NCBI GenBank assembly: GCA_934728585.1
Contig: CAKVDZ010000010.1
Coordinates: forward strand, 1-64,000
DNA from: an uncultured Candidatus Melainabacteria bacterium
GTDB taxonomy: Bacteria > Cyanobacteriota > Vampirovibrionia > Gastranaerophilales > Gastranaerophilaceae
Direction: 5' to 3'
DNA: 64,000 bases
Shown: positions 43,733 to 51,323 of the stretch, one piece after another
How the letters are laid out: every line of letters starts with the position of its first letter
Numbering within the stretch: position 1 is the stretch's first letter
Notes under the pieces: model-generated
Seen by the model: only the letters and a program-made list of their open reading frames with translations
Database searches by the model: none
Told to the model about the DNA's origin: nothing
Position numbers and translations under genes: made by a program

Positions 43733-43948
43733 TTGGCAGATATACTTGATTTATTAGGTATAATTTGGCTTGTTGTCGTTGTTAGTGTAATAGTATTTCT
43801 TTTGGGCGGATATATTTTCCTTACGTTTGCTTTGGATTATTCAGGCTTTTTTTCATCGAAAGATGTTAGAAAAAAAATTGTAAAAGATGTGAAAAAATTT
43901 ATAAAATGTCGCTTTTCACAAGAAAAAATACAAGAACAGTTCTTTTGA
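43733..43948 (+). CDS. Single-helix small membrane protein, unknown
   Basis: 71 residues: an N-terminal membrane helix (about 8-35, IIWLVVVVSVIVFLLGGYIF), then a basic cytoplasmic tail (SSKDVRKKIVKDVKKFIKCR). Start is TTG, with AAAGGA about 9 nt upstream. It lies 3 nt after the six-helix protein, last in the sdaAB operon. Confidence 0.6.
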   Translation: MADILDLLGIIWLVVVVSVIVFLLGGYIFLTFALDYSGFFSSKDVRKKIVKDVKKFIKCRFSQEKIQEQFF

Positions 43949-44025
43949 TTACTATTATGGTGATTATAGTCGGAATGTAGCTTTTCTTTTTGAGTAAAAT
44001 TATTACAAGAAAAATTTAAAAGCGC

Positions 44026-44054
44026 TTGAAAAATAATTAAATATAGTTTATACT
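44026..44054 (+). promoter_or_regulatory. Promoter of the 23-codon ORF and prepilin
   Basis: TTGAAA (44026-44031), 17-bp spacer, TATACT (44049-44054). Predicted start about 44061. Confidence 0.75.
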
Positions 44055-44074
44055 GATAAAAAAGGATTTTGATT

Positions 44075-44146
44075 ATGGCTGAAAGTATTATAAATAAAAG
44101 AACTCAAACATTCTTGGGGGCAAACTTAGTAGTAATGCCTCTTTAG
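44075..44146 (+). CDS. 23-codon leader ORF
   Basis: MAESIINKRTQTFLGANLVV plus three residues, with AAGGA upstream and a strong promoter. It ends 35 bp before the prepilin start. It may be a leader peptide, a small protein, or the remnant of an older start region. Function unknown. Confidence 0.4.
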   Translation: MAESIINKRTQTFLGANLVVMPL

Positions 44147-44181
44147 GCTATTTTGTAAAAAGATTTTTTGAGAGTATAAAA

Positions 44182-45042
44182 ATGAAATGTTGTGAATTGT
44201 CGCTTGTGAATAGTGAATCGACAAATAATAAACAAGCAAATGATAATAAAGTCGACTCACAACTGTCTTGGATTATTGCTTCACTCGGACAAGTTGCTCA
44301 TTTCACTAGCGTTGTCATTCGCAATGTCCTCGCTACTTCGGGCTGGGTTCGCTTTGCTCACACGGCGCCCTACGCAAAATCCGCTCACAACTCACTAGTA
44401 AAAGCTATCGCTTTTACTCTCGCCGAAACCCTTGTTGTGATGGGTATTATTGGCGTAGTTGCGGCGTTGACTATTCCGAACTTAAACCAAGCCACAGGCG
44501 ATAGAGAAAAAGTTGCAAAAGTTAAGAAAATATATTCAAACCTTGAAGATGCATTTGGTCGAGCAACTGCGGTTTATGGACCTTATGACACATGGTTTAA
44601 TGGGTTAAGTACAGGTGAAGAAAGAGCAACTCGCAAAGGACAACGTCTGACTGAATTTATGAAGGTATCAAAAGATTGTGGATATGTTACAGAAGATAAT
44701 AATACTTGCATTAAACCATTTGTAGAGACATATTCAATAATAACTGCAGATGGTACAGGAATAGGTTTTTATGGTGTTAATGATTTTATTTGGGTTGATA
44801 TAGACGGTATAAATAAAGGTAAAAATAATGCGGGATTTGATAATTTTGGGTTTTTATTAACTAATGATGGTGTTATTCCAGAAGGTTGTGATGGATCAAT
44901 GTTGATGGCCTCTGGAAGATATGACAATGCAACTTGTTGGATTATACAAAATGGTAATATGGATTACTTGAAAACAGATAGCCAAGGGAAATGTCCAAAC
45001 GGTACAACACTTGACTGGACAACAAATACAACTTGCAAATAG
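44182..45042 (+). CDS. Type IV-like prepilin with long repeat-derived N-terminus
   Basis: 286 residues. The prepilin motif is AFTLAETLVVMGIIGVVAAL, then TIPNL, with the mature Phe near residue 77. The body (DIDGINKGKNNAGFDNFGF, CWIIQNGNMDYLKTD, final TTCK) resembles the prepilin at 59 kb. Normal leaders are 6-30 residues; here about 76 precede the motif, and nearly all are translated interspersed repeat (GWVRFAHTAPYAKSAHNS). No in-frame ATG, GTG or TTG lies between the repeat and the motif, so the extension must be translated if the gene is active. Likely function: pseudopilin or minor pilin. Confidence 0.75.
   Translation: MKCCELSLVNSESTNNKQANDNKVDSQLSWIIASLGQVAHFTSVVIRNVLATSGWVRFAHTAPYAKSAHNSLVKAIAFTLAETLVVMGIIGVVAALTIPNLNQATGDREKVAKVKKIYSNLEDAFGRATAVYGPYDTWFNGLSTGEERATRKGQRLTEFMKVSKDCGYVTEDNNTCIKPFVETYSIITADGTGIGFYGVNDFIWVDIDGINKGKNNAGFDNFGFLLTNDGVIPEGCDGSMLMASGRYDNATCWIIQNGNMDYLKTDSQGKCPNGTTLDWTTNTTCK
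44195..44404. repeat. Mosaic interspersed repeat (copy 3) inside a coding region
   Basis: Contains GTGAATAGTGAATCG, GGATTATTGC, GGGCTGGGTTCGCTTTGCTC and CACACGGCGCCCTACGCAAAA (44359-44384), then CTCACAACTCAC (44384-44395). The same modules, in the same order, occur at 15.3-15.46 kb. In frame with the prepilin. Confidence 0.8.
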
Positions 45043-45052
45043 TGAGTAGTCA

Positions 45053-45180
45053 TGTCATACTGAAACGCTAAAAGTACAAATTTGTAGTTTAAAGTTCTAT
45101 GTTCAGCATCTCACAAATAGCAAGATTTTGAACATCGCTTGTCTAGCTACAATGCGTCAATTGAACGCTTCAGAATGACA
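45053..45180. repeat. Longer imperfect-palindrome element (TGTCAT...ATGACA ends)
   Basis: TGTCATACTGAAACG at the left mirrors CGCTTCAGAATGACA at the right (13 of 15 positions). No ORF inside. Related by its ends to 41132-41197. It lies just after the prepilin stop codon. Confidence 0.7.
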
Positions 45181-45215
45181 AAGACTGTGTCGTTTGTGAG
45201 TAGTGCTCAACAAAA

Positions 45216-45545
45216 TCAAAACAACTCTGCATTAAAGAAAATACCGTCTTGCGAAACTTCTTCAAATAATTCTTCTTCTTTTTTTAAGGATTGAATTGTA
45301 TGTGGGTGCAAGTCGATAAACACGTCAAAATCTTCTTCTATTTTGCCTATTATGCGCCAAATTTTTTCACGTTGTTCTTTTGATTGCTCTTTATTGAAAA
45401 TTGCAACAAGTTCAATGTCTTCATCAGGGTGCATTTTTCCGTCTAAAAACAAGCCAAAAAGGTAAATTCCGCTAAAATCAGAACTGTACTCAACTTTAAG
45501 GTCTTTTATTAATTCAACAATAATGTCGTCTATTTTATTAGACAT
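45216..45545 (-). CDS. Degenerate MNT-type nucleotidyltransferase-like protein
   Basis: 109 residues with the outline of a minimal nucleotidyltransferase: YLFGLFLDGKMHPDEDIELV stands where active enzymes have GS...SDIDL. The Gly-Ser is Gly-Leu and the first metal-binding Asp is Glu, so catalysis is doubtful. Active relatives are often antitoxins paired with HEPN proteins; no HEPN gene is adjacent. Its start overlaps the end of hisS by 8 bp, so it is co-transcribed with hisS. Confidence 0.6.
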   Translation of the reverse strand: MSNKIDDIIVELIKDLKVEYSSDFSGIYLFGLFLDGKMHPDEDIELVAIFNKEQSKEQREKIWRIIGKIEEDFDVFIDLHPHTIQSLKKEEELFEEVSQDGIFFNAELF

Positions 45546-46782
45546 TTTTCAAAAGGCTCCTTAATTCTTCGCGTTTTGCAGAAATTTGTTCTGAGTTGTT
45601 TAAATTTTTAACTGAAACTGTGCCGTTGTTGATTTCGTCTTCACCTAAAATTAGTGCGTAATTTGCAAGTTTTGACGCTTTTTCAAGTTGTTTTGTGAAT
45701 TTTTTGTTTGTCATATCAAAATCAACTTTGACGCCTGATTTTCTCAATTCATCAACAAGTTTTATCGTTTCTTCAACATTTGTTGAAACAACGTAGGCAT
45801 CAAGTTTTTGCGGTTCTTTTGCAGGAATAAGTGAAATTAATCTTTCCATACCCATAGCAAAACCAACAGCTGGAGTATCTTCTCCGCCAAGATTTCTAAC
45901 TAAACTGTCATAGCGACCGCCACCACAAACGGCGTTTTGTGAGCCTAAGTTGTTTGATTTGATTTCAAAAACAGTTCTATTGTAATAGTCCAAACCTCTT
46001 ACTAATAGCTTATTTACAGAGTATTTGATGCCTAAAACATCTAAATATTTTTTTACTGCTTCAAAATGTTCGTGACATTCTGGGCAAACAAAATCAGATG
46101 TGATAACCTCTTTAACTTCAGGTCTTTCGTAAATTGCTTTGCATTCTTCGACCTTGCAATCTAACAAACGTAACGGATTTTTTTCATAACGTTTTTGACA
46201 ATCTGGGCAAAGATCTTGCAAATATGGTTTTAAAACAGCTTTTAACTTAGTTTTGTATTCTTCACGACAAGTAGGGCAACCAAGAGAGTTGATTTCCACG
46301 TCTAAATCGTTTAAGCCGATTTCGTTTAAGTAATTAACAGCCAAAGAAATAGCTTCTGCGTCAGCTGTCGGTTGTGCAATTCCGAACATCTCCATGCCAA
46401 CTTGGTGAAATTGTCTTTGACGTCCAGCTTGAGGACGTTCGTATCTGAACATTGGTCCTTTGTACCATAATTTTACTGGTGCAGAAAGTCTGTGCATGCC
46501 GTTTTCTATATAAGAACGAACAACGCCAGCAGTATTTTCTGGACGAAGTGTCAAAGAGCGCTCTGATTTTTCGAACGTATACATTTCTTTGTTTACGATA
46601 TCAGTTGTATCACCAACACCACGTGCAAAAAGCTCTGTTGCTTCAAATATAGGTGTTCTGATTTCTTTATATCCTGCATTTGAAAAAACTTTGTTTGCGG
46701 CATCTTCTATAAAATGCCAATTATCTATTTCTGTAGGGAGAATATCTTTTGTTCCCTTTTGTACTGTAATTATCTTAGCCAT
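45538..46782 (-). CDS. hisS: Histidyl-tRNA synthetase
   Basis: A 414-residue class II synthetase. Motif 2 (RYERPQAGRQRQFHQVGMEM), the His-specific LVRGLDYYNRTVFE and GGGRYDSLVRNLGGE, motif 3 AVGFAMGMERL, and a C-terminal anticodon-binding domain are present. The ATG at 46782 fits the family start (MAKIITVQKGTKDILP); an in-frame TTG at 46800 does not. A -10-like box ends 6 nt before this ATG and there is no Shine-Dalgarno, so it may be leaderless. Confidence 0.95.
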   Translation of the reverse strand: MAKIITVQKGTKDILPTEIDNWHFIEDAANKVFSNAGYKEIRTPIFEATELFARGVGDTTDIVNKEMYTFEKSERSLTLRPENTAGVVRSYIENGMHRLSAPVKLWYKGPMFRYERPQAGRQRQFHQVGMEMFGIAQPTADAEAISLAVNYLNEIGLNDLDVEINSLGCPTCREEYKTKLKAVLKPYLQDLCPDCQKRYEKNPLRLLDCKVEECKAIYERPEVKEVITSDFVCPECHEHFEAVKKYLDVLGIKYSVNKLLVRGLDYYNRTVFEIKSNNLGSQNAVCGGGRYDSLVRNLGGEDTPAVGFAMGMERLISLIPAKEPQKLDAYVVSTNVEETIKLVDELRKSGVKVDFDMTNKKFTKQLEKASKLANYALILGEDEINNGTVSVKNLNNSEQISAKREELRSLLKNV

Positions 46783-46788
46783 AGCAAA

Positions 46789-46817
46789 ATGGTAGTACAA
46801 AAACTTAAATATGGCAA
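46789..46817 (-). promoter_or_regulatory. Putative hisS promoter, leaderless type
   Basis: Minus strand: TTGCCA (46817-46812), 17-bp spacer, TACCAT (46794-46789), 6 nt to the ATG. Confidence 0.5.
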
Positions 46818-46831
46818 GCGTTATGCTAAAT

Positions 46832-46861
46832 TTGGCGCTAATATTTTGTTTGAGTTATCAT
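46832..46861 (+). promoter_or_regulatory. Putative hydG promoter
   Basis: TTGGCG (46832-46837), 18-bp spacer, TATCAT (46856-46861). It leaves a leader of about 14 nt that includes the Shine-Dalgarno. Confidence 0.45.
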
Positions 46862-46881
46862 GTAATTAAGAGGAATTGAAA

Positions 46882-48300
46882 ATGTACAATGTAAAATCAC
46901 TTAAAGCTGAAGAATTTATTGATGATAGCGAAATTTTATCTACGATTGATTATGCTGAACAAAATAAAAACAACAAAGAATTATTAGAAGAAATTTTAAA
47001 AAAAGCAGAAGAAAGAAAAGGTTTATCTCATCGTGACGCAAGCGTTTTGTTGGCCTGTGAAGATGATGAAATTAATCAAAAAATATATAAATTAGCTGAA
47101 CAAATAAAAAAAGATTTTTACGGCAATAGAATTGTTTTATTCGCACCACTTTATCTTTCAAATTATTGCGTAAATGGCTGTGTTTATTGTCCATATCACG
47201 CAAAAAACAAGGATATTCCACGTAAAAAGATGACTCAAGAAGAAATTGAAAGAGAAGTTATTGCGCTTCAAGATATGGGTCACAAAAGATTAGCGATTGA
47301 AACTGGCGAAGACCCAATAAATAACCCGATTGAGTATATTTTAGAAAGCCTAAAAACAATTTACAGTGTAAAACATAAAAATGGTGCAATTCGTCGTGCA
47401 AACGTTAATATTGCAGCTACAACTGTTGAAAATTATCGTAAATTAAAAGAGGCTGGTATTGGCACATATATTTTGTTTCAAGAAACATACAACAAGGAAC
47501 GTTATGAACGCTTGCACCCAACAGGTCCAAAACATAATTATGCTTACCATACAGAGGCTATGGATAGAGCTATGGAGGGCGGAATTGACGATGTCGGTTT
47601 AGGCGTTTTATTCGGACTTTCAACTTACAAATATGAATTTGCTGGACTTTTAATGCATGCTGAACACTTGGAAGCTGTTCATGGAGTAGGTCCACATACA
47701 ATCAGTGTTCCAAGAATCAGAAAAGCGAACGATATTGACCCAAGTGCCTTTAAAAATGGTATTAATGACGACACTTTTTGCAAAATTGTGGCCTGCATTA
47801 GAATTGCTGTTCCGTATACAGGCATGATTGTTTCTACAAGAGAATCTAAAGAAGTTCGCGCAAGAGTTTTACATTTAGGAATTTCTCAAATTTCTGGTGG
47901 TTCAAAAACTTCTGTTGGCGGTTATGATGAAAATGATTATACAGAAGAAGATTCATCACAATTTGATGTTACAGACACAAGAAGTTTAGATGAAGTTATG
48001 AAATGGCTTATGGAAATAGGCTATCTTCCAAGTTTTTGCACCGCTTGCTATCGTGAGGGTCGTACAGGCGAAAGATTTATGGACGTTTGTAAATCAAAAC
48101 AAATTCAAAATTTCTGCCACCCAAATGCAATTATGACGCTTAAAGAGTATTTAGAAGATTATGCAAGTCCAGAAACAAAAGCTGTGGGCGATAAACTTAT
48201 CGAAAAAGAATTAGAAACTCTTGAAAGCGAAAACGTAAAAAAACTTACAAAAGAAAACGTTGAAAAAATTGCTCATGGCGAACGTGATTTTAGGTTTTAA
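46882..48300 (+). CDS. hydG: [FeFe]-hydrogenase maturase HydG (radical SAM)
   Basis: A 472-residue radical SAM tyrosine lyase that makes the Fe-CO-CN synthon for the H-cluster. The SAM-cluster CxxxCxxC is NYCVNGCVYCPYH near residue 96; the HydG-specific C-terminal cluster site is CTACYREGRTGERF with further Cys to residue about 410. ThiH, the related thiamine enzyme, lacks this end. AGAGGA lies 7 nt before the ATG; an in-frame TTG at 46876 is too close. hydE, hydF and the hydrogenase are outside the window. It implies hydrogen-linked fermentation. Confidence 0.93.
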   Translation: MYNVKSLKAEEFIDDSEILSTIDYAEQNKNNKELLEEILKKAEERKGLSHRDASVLLACEDDEINQKIYKLAEQIKKDFYGNRIVLFAPLYLSNYCVNGCVYCPYHAKNKDIPRKKMTQEEIEREVIALQDMGHKRLAIETGEDPINNPIEYILESLKTIYSVKHKNGAIRRANVNIAATTVENYRKLKEAGIGTYILFQETYNKERYERLHPTGPKHNYAYHTEAMDRAMEGGIDDVGLGVLFGLSTYKYEFAGLLMHAEHLEAVHGVGPHTISVPRIRKANDIDPSAFKNGINDDTFCKIVACIRIAVPYTGMIVSTRESKEVRARVLHLGISQISGGSKTSVGGYDENDYTEEDSSQFDVTDTRSLDEVMKWLMEIGYLPSFCTACYREGRTGERFMDVCKSKQIQNFCHPNAIMTLKEYLEDYASPETKAVGDKLIEKELETLESENVKKLTKENVEKIAHGERDFRF

Positions 48301-48311
48301 AACTCATGCAC

Positions 48312-48340
48312 TTGAAAAGAGTAGTTAAATATGTTAAAAT
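48312..48340 (+). promoter_or_regulatory. Promoter of the candidate antisense RNA
   Basis: TTGAAA (48312-48317), 17-bp spacer, TAAAAT (48335-48340), 12 bp after the hydG stop codon. Predicted start about 48347. Confidence 0.6.
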
Positions 48341-48395
48341 TAAAAAGTAACAGGCGGTTTAATTAACGGGAATTAATTAAACTTTTACACCCTGT
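48341..48395 (-). terminator. Terminator of the hydrophobic-peptide transcript
   Basis: Minus strand: outer stem ACAGG/CCTGT and inner 10-bp stem GTTTAATTAA/TTAATTAAAC, followed by TTACTTTTTAATTTT. It overlaps the start of the convergent RNA. Confidence 0.6.
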
Positions 48396-48446
48396 ATTTA
48401 TTGAGTAACTAGCACTATAATTATCGTTATTAGTGCTAGTTTTTGA
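48347..48446 (+). ncRNA. Candidate antisense RNA (type I antitoxin-like)
   Basis: A promoter-to-terminator unit of about 100 nt with no ORF. It ends at the hairpin AACTAGCACTA/TAGTGCTAGTT (48407-48441) plus T-run. It is complementary to the last 16 codons and the whole 3' untranslated part of the 32-codon hydrophobic ORF on the other strand. Its terminator could also end hydG transcripts. Inferred from sequence only. Confidence 0.45.
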
Positions 48447-48496
48447 TATTTTGTATTTGATAATATCAAAAGTATTAGCAATAATACATTAATCAT
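48398..48496 (-). CDS. 32-aa hydrophobic peptide (type I toxin-like)
   Basis: MINVLLLILLILS, a short polar turn (NTKYQK), then a second hydrophobic stretch (LALITIIIVLV) ending TQ. The Shine-Dalgarno AAAGGAGGTG is close to perfect at about 7 nt spacing, far better than most genes here. Leu and Ile are largely CTA, TTA and ATA codons. Size, hydrophobicity, strong SD, own promoter, own terminator and a convergent antisense unit match type I toxins such as Fst or TxpA in layout; I see no sequence homology to a named family. It could instead be a regulatory membrane peptide. Confidence 0.55.
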   Translation of the reverse strand: MINVLLLILLILSNTKYQKLALITIIIVLVTQ

Positions 48497-48546
48497 AGGC
48501 TTCACCTCCTTTCGTCAGCAAATCCGATTTGAAGTCGCTCTGAGAA

Positions 48547-48575
48547 AGTATATGAACAAGGTGTGCCTGCTACAA
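48547..48575 (-). promoter_or_regulatory. Promoter of the hydrophobic-peptide gene
   Basis: Minus strand: TTGTAG (48575-48570), 17-bp spacer, TATACT (48552-48547). It gives a leader of about 44 nt in which CTTCA can pair with TGAAG beside the Shine-Dalgarno, possibly masking it. Confidence 0.55.
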
Positions 48576-48633
48576 ATTTATTGTAATATTTTAATGAAAA
48601 AATAAATTCTCAAAAGGGAGTATTTGTATAAAA

Positions 48634-49696
48634 TTATTGTTTTAAATAACTTTCTATAAATCCATCAAGGTCGCCATTCATAACAGCTTCTACGTTTCCA
48701 ACTTCATAACCTGTGCGGTGGTCTTTAACCATTTTGTATGGATGGAATACGTATGAGCGAATTTGCGAACCAAAATTTATATCGAAATTTTGTCCTTTGA
48801 GTTCTGCAAGTTTTTTTTCATGTTCTGCTTGTCGAATTGAAAGCAATTTTGCGGCAAGCATTTGCATAGCAATAGTTCTATTTTGCAATTGAGAACGTTC
48901 TTGTTGGCATTTTATTATAATTCCTGTTGGCTTGTGTAAAATTCTAACAGCGGTTTCAACCTTGTTTACGTTTTGACCGCCAGCACCGCCTGAACGCATT
49001 GTATCTAGTTCAATATCTTCTGGTGGAATGACAATTTCTTTTTCATAGTCTTCAATAATTGGAGATACTTCACAACTTGCAAAACTTGTTTGCCGTTTGC
49101 CGTTTGCATTAAATGGGGAAATTCTAACAAGTCGATGTACTCCTCGTTCGGCTTTTGCATAACCAAAAGCATATTTGCCTGTAATTCTTATTGTCGCTGA
49201 TTTTATACCTGCTTCATCACCCTCTGATTTATCAAGCAAAGTGACTTTCCAACCTTTATTTTCTGCCCAGCGAGTGTACATTCTAAGTAACATTTCAGCC
49301 CAATCTTGTGCGTCGGTTCCGCCAGCACCAGCGTTAACTGTAAGCATAGCGTCAGCTGAATCATATTCGCCAGAAAGCATTAATTGTATATCAAATTTAT
49401 CAAGTTCATGTTCTAAATTTTCTAAATTTGAATTGGCCTCGTTTATTAGGTCTTCATCTTGCATTTCATAGGCAATTTCGGCATCAGAAATAATTTCTTC
49501 CCAATGCTCAATGCGAGAAATATTTTCTTTAATTTCCCTAGTTTTTTGTCCTAATTCGCTTGCAAGTTTTTGGTCAGCCCAAACTTCTGGAGATTGCAAT
49601 TTTGCTTCTAATTCAGAAAGTTCTCGTTTAGAATTTTCTATGTCAAAGGCACTCCTTATTTTTGGCTATTCTGCTTTTTAAATCTTTGATATCCAT
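48634..49696 (-). CDS. prfB: Peptide chain release factor 2, programmed +1 frameshift
   Basis: RF2, which ends translation at UGA and UAA. The first 17 codons (MDIKDLKSRIAKNKECL, from ATG 49696) end at CTT-TGA-C; a +1 shift there skips one T and continues as DIENSKREL..., giving 353 residues. AAGGAG just upstream is the stimulatory SD-like element. The tripeptide SPF (about 192) and the catalytic GGQ in RSGGAGGQNVNK (about 237) confirm RF2. The frameshift makes RF2 sense its own level. It starts 2 nt after the metG stop. Confidence 0.95.
49642..49656 (-). promoter_or_regulatory. RF2 autoregulatory frameshift site
   Basis: AAGGAGTGCCTTTGAC on the minus strand: SD-like AAGGAG, then the slippery CTT followed by the in-frame stop TGA (49645-49643) and C. 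Confidence 0.93.
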
Positions 49697-49698
49697 AA

Positions 49699-51264
49699 TT
49701 ATTTCTTCTTAGTTGATTTGTCTGCAAGTTCAGAATCCATACGCAAAAATACTGGATGAATATCTTCTTTTGCAATTAATTTACCAACTTTGATGTTATC
49801 AACAGTTAAGTCATCATATTTTATTGACAAATTGAATGACAATTGTTTTGCCATGTCTTGTGCAATATTAGGGCAGAAAGGTTCGATTAATGATGCAATT
49901 ACACACATTATATCAAGTACAGTTGTCAAAACTTGACCACATTCTGTCATTTTTTCTTCTTTTGCCAATGTCCAAGGTGCATTGTCTGTAACATATTTGT
50001 TTGTTACATCAACAAGAGAAATAATTGCGTTTCCAGCTTCTGCAACTTCGTATTTGTCAAAATGAGCTTTTACAATATCAATAGTATTTTTAGCTGTATT
50101 TAATATGCTTGCGTCTGTTTTGAATTCAGGTTTAACTTCACCATCAAAGTATTTAACTAACATAGATAGAGTTCTATTTAGCAAGTTACCCATTGAATTT
50201 GCAAGGTGTGCATTAACTTTTTCTTTAAAGTCATCATCTGAATAGTTGCCATCTTTACCACAAGGTGCAGAAGTTGCCATGTAGTAACGAAGTGCATCTG
50301 GCGTTTCAAGCTCAAAGTTTTTCAAGATATCTTGCGGTGCAATTACGTTGCCTAAAGATTTAGACATTTTTGTTTCGTCAATTGTAATCCAACCGTGTGC
50401 TAAAAGTTGTTTTGGTAGAGGTAAATCAAGTGACATTAAAATTCCTAACCAATAAATACTGTGGAATTTAAGGATATCTTTACCAATTACTTGAACATTT
50501 GCTGGCCAATATTTGTTGAATTTTTCTTCACTTTCGCCGTCTGGATTGTAGCCTAAAGCTGTAATATAGTTTGAAAGTGCGTCAATCCAAACATAAATAA
50601 CTTGTTCAGGGTCATCAAGAACAGGAATACCCCAAGTTACGTTTGAAATAGAACGAGATACTGAAATATCTTGTATATCTTGTAATTGGTTCAAAACTTC
50701 GTTTGCGCGGAAGCTTGGAACAATAAAATTAGGGTTTTCTTTGATATGTTTGATGATTGCATCTTTGTATTTTGAAAGTTTAAAGAAATAATTTTCTTCT
50801 GAAACTTCTTCAGGTTTTTTTAAGTGATCTGGACAAAGTCCATCTTCTGTCAAATCTTTTTCACTTAAGAAACATTCGCAACCACTGCAATATAAACCTG
50901 TGTAAGAATGTTTGTAAATATCGCCTTTTTCAACAAGTTTTTTGAAGATTTTTTGAACAATTTTCTCGTGTTGCTCATCAGTTGTTCTAATAAATTGGTT
51001 GTAATCTACACCTAAAGCTTTCCAACAATCTTGGAATTTTTGAGCGTTAGCATCACAAAGTTCTTTTGGTGTTATACCTTGGCTTGCAGATGTTTTTTGA
51101 ATTTTAATACCGTGTTCATCTGTGCCAGATAAGAAATATACATCATCGCATCTTTTTTTGAAGTGTCTTGCGATAATGTCAGTTAATATTTTTTCGTAGG
51201 CGTGACCAATATGAGGTGCGCCATTTACGTAGTCAATTGCTGTTGTTAAATAAAATTTTTCCAA
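49699..51264 (-). CDS. metG: Methionyl-tRNA synthetase
   Basis: A 521-residue class I synthetase. PHIGHAYE (HIGH motif) near residue 18, zinc-binding CSGCECFLSEKDL near 125, KMSKS in TKMSKSLGNV near 300, and a helical anticodon-binding domain. It lacks the extra C-terminal tRNA-binding module of longer forms. The start is TTG at 51264, with AAGGAG 7 nt upstream. Upstream gene of a metG-prfB pair, so two translation factors are made together. Confidence 0.95.
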   Translation of the reverse strand: MEKFYLTTAIDYVNGAPHIGHAYEKILTDIIARHFKKRCDDVYFLSGTDEHGIKIQKTSASQGITPKELCDANAQKFQDCWKALGVDYNQFIRTTDEQHEKIVQKIFKKLVEKGDIYKHSYTGLYCSGCECFLSEKDLTEDGLCPDHLKKPEEVSEENYFFKLSKYKDAIIKHIKENPNFIVPSFRANEVLNQLQDIQDISVSRSISNVTWGIPVLDDPEQVIYVWIDALSNYITALGYNPDGESEEKFNKYWPANVQVIGKDILKFHSIYWLGILMSLDLPLPKQLLAHGWITIDETKMSKSLGNVIAPQDILKNFELETPDALRYYMATSAPCGKDGNYSDDDFKEKVNAHLANSMGNLLNRTLSMLVKYFDGEVKPEFKTDASILNTAKNTIDIVKAHFDKYEVAEAGNAIISLVDVTNKYVTDNAPWTLAKEEKMTECGQVLTTVLDIMCVIASLIEPFCPNIAQDMAKQLSFNLSIKYDDLTVDNIKVGKLIAKEDIHPVFLRMDSELADKSTKKK

Positions 51265-51293
51265 AGTAAATCTCCTTAATGCTTGTTACGTCA

Positions 51294-51323
51294 ATTATAC
51301 ATTAAAAATATAACTTATAACAA
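51294..51323 (-). promoter_or_regulatory. metG promoter
   Basis: Minus strand: TTGTTA (51323-51318), 18-bp spacer, TATAAT (51299-51294). The remaining gap to 51440 is AT-rich with no ORF. Confidence 0.7.

Noticed and set aside
44182..45042. Pseudogene call for the prepilin
   Set aside because: The frame is intact through the repeat and the whole prepilin, so disruption is not shown.
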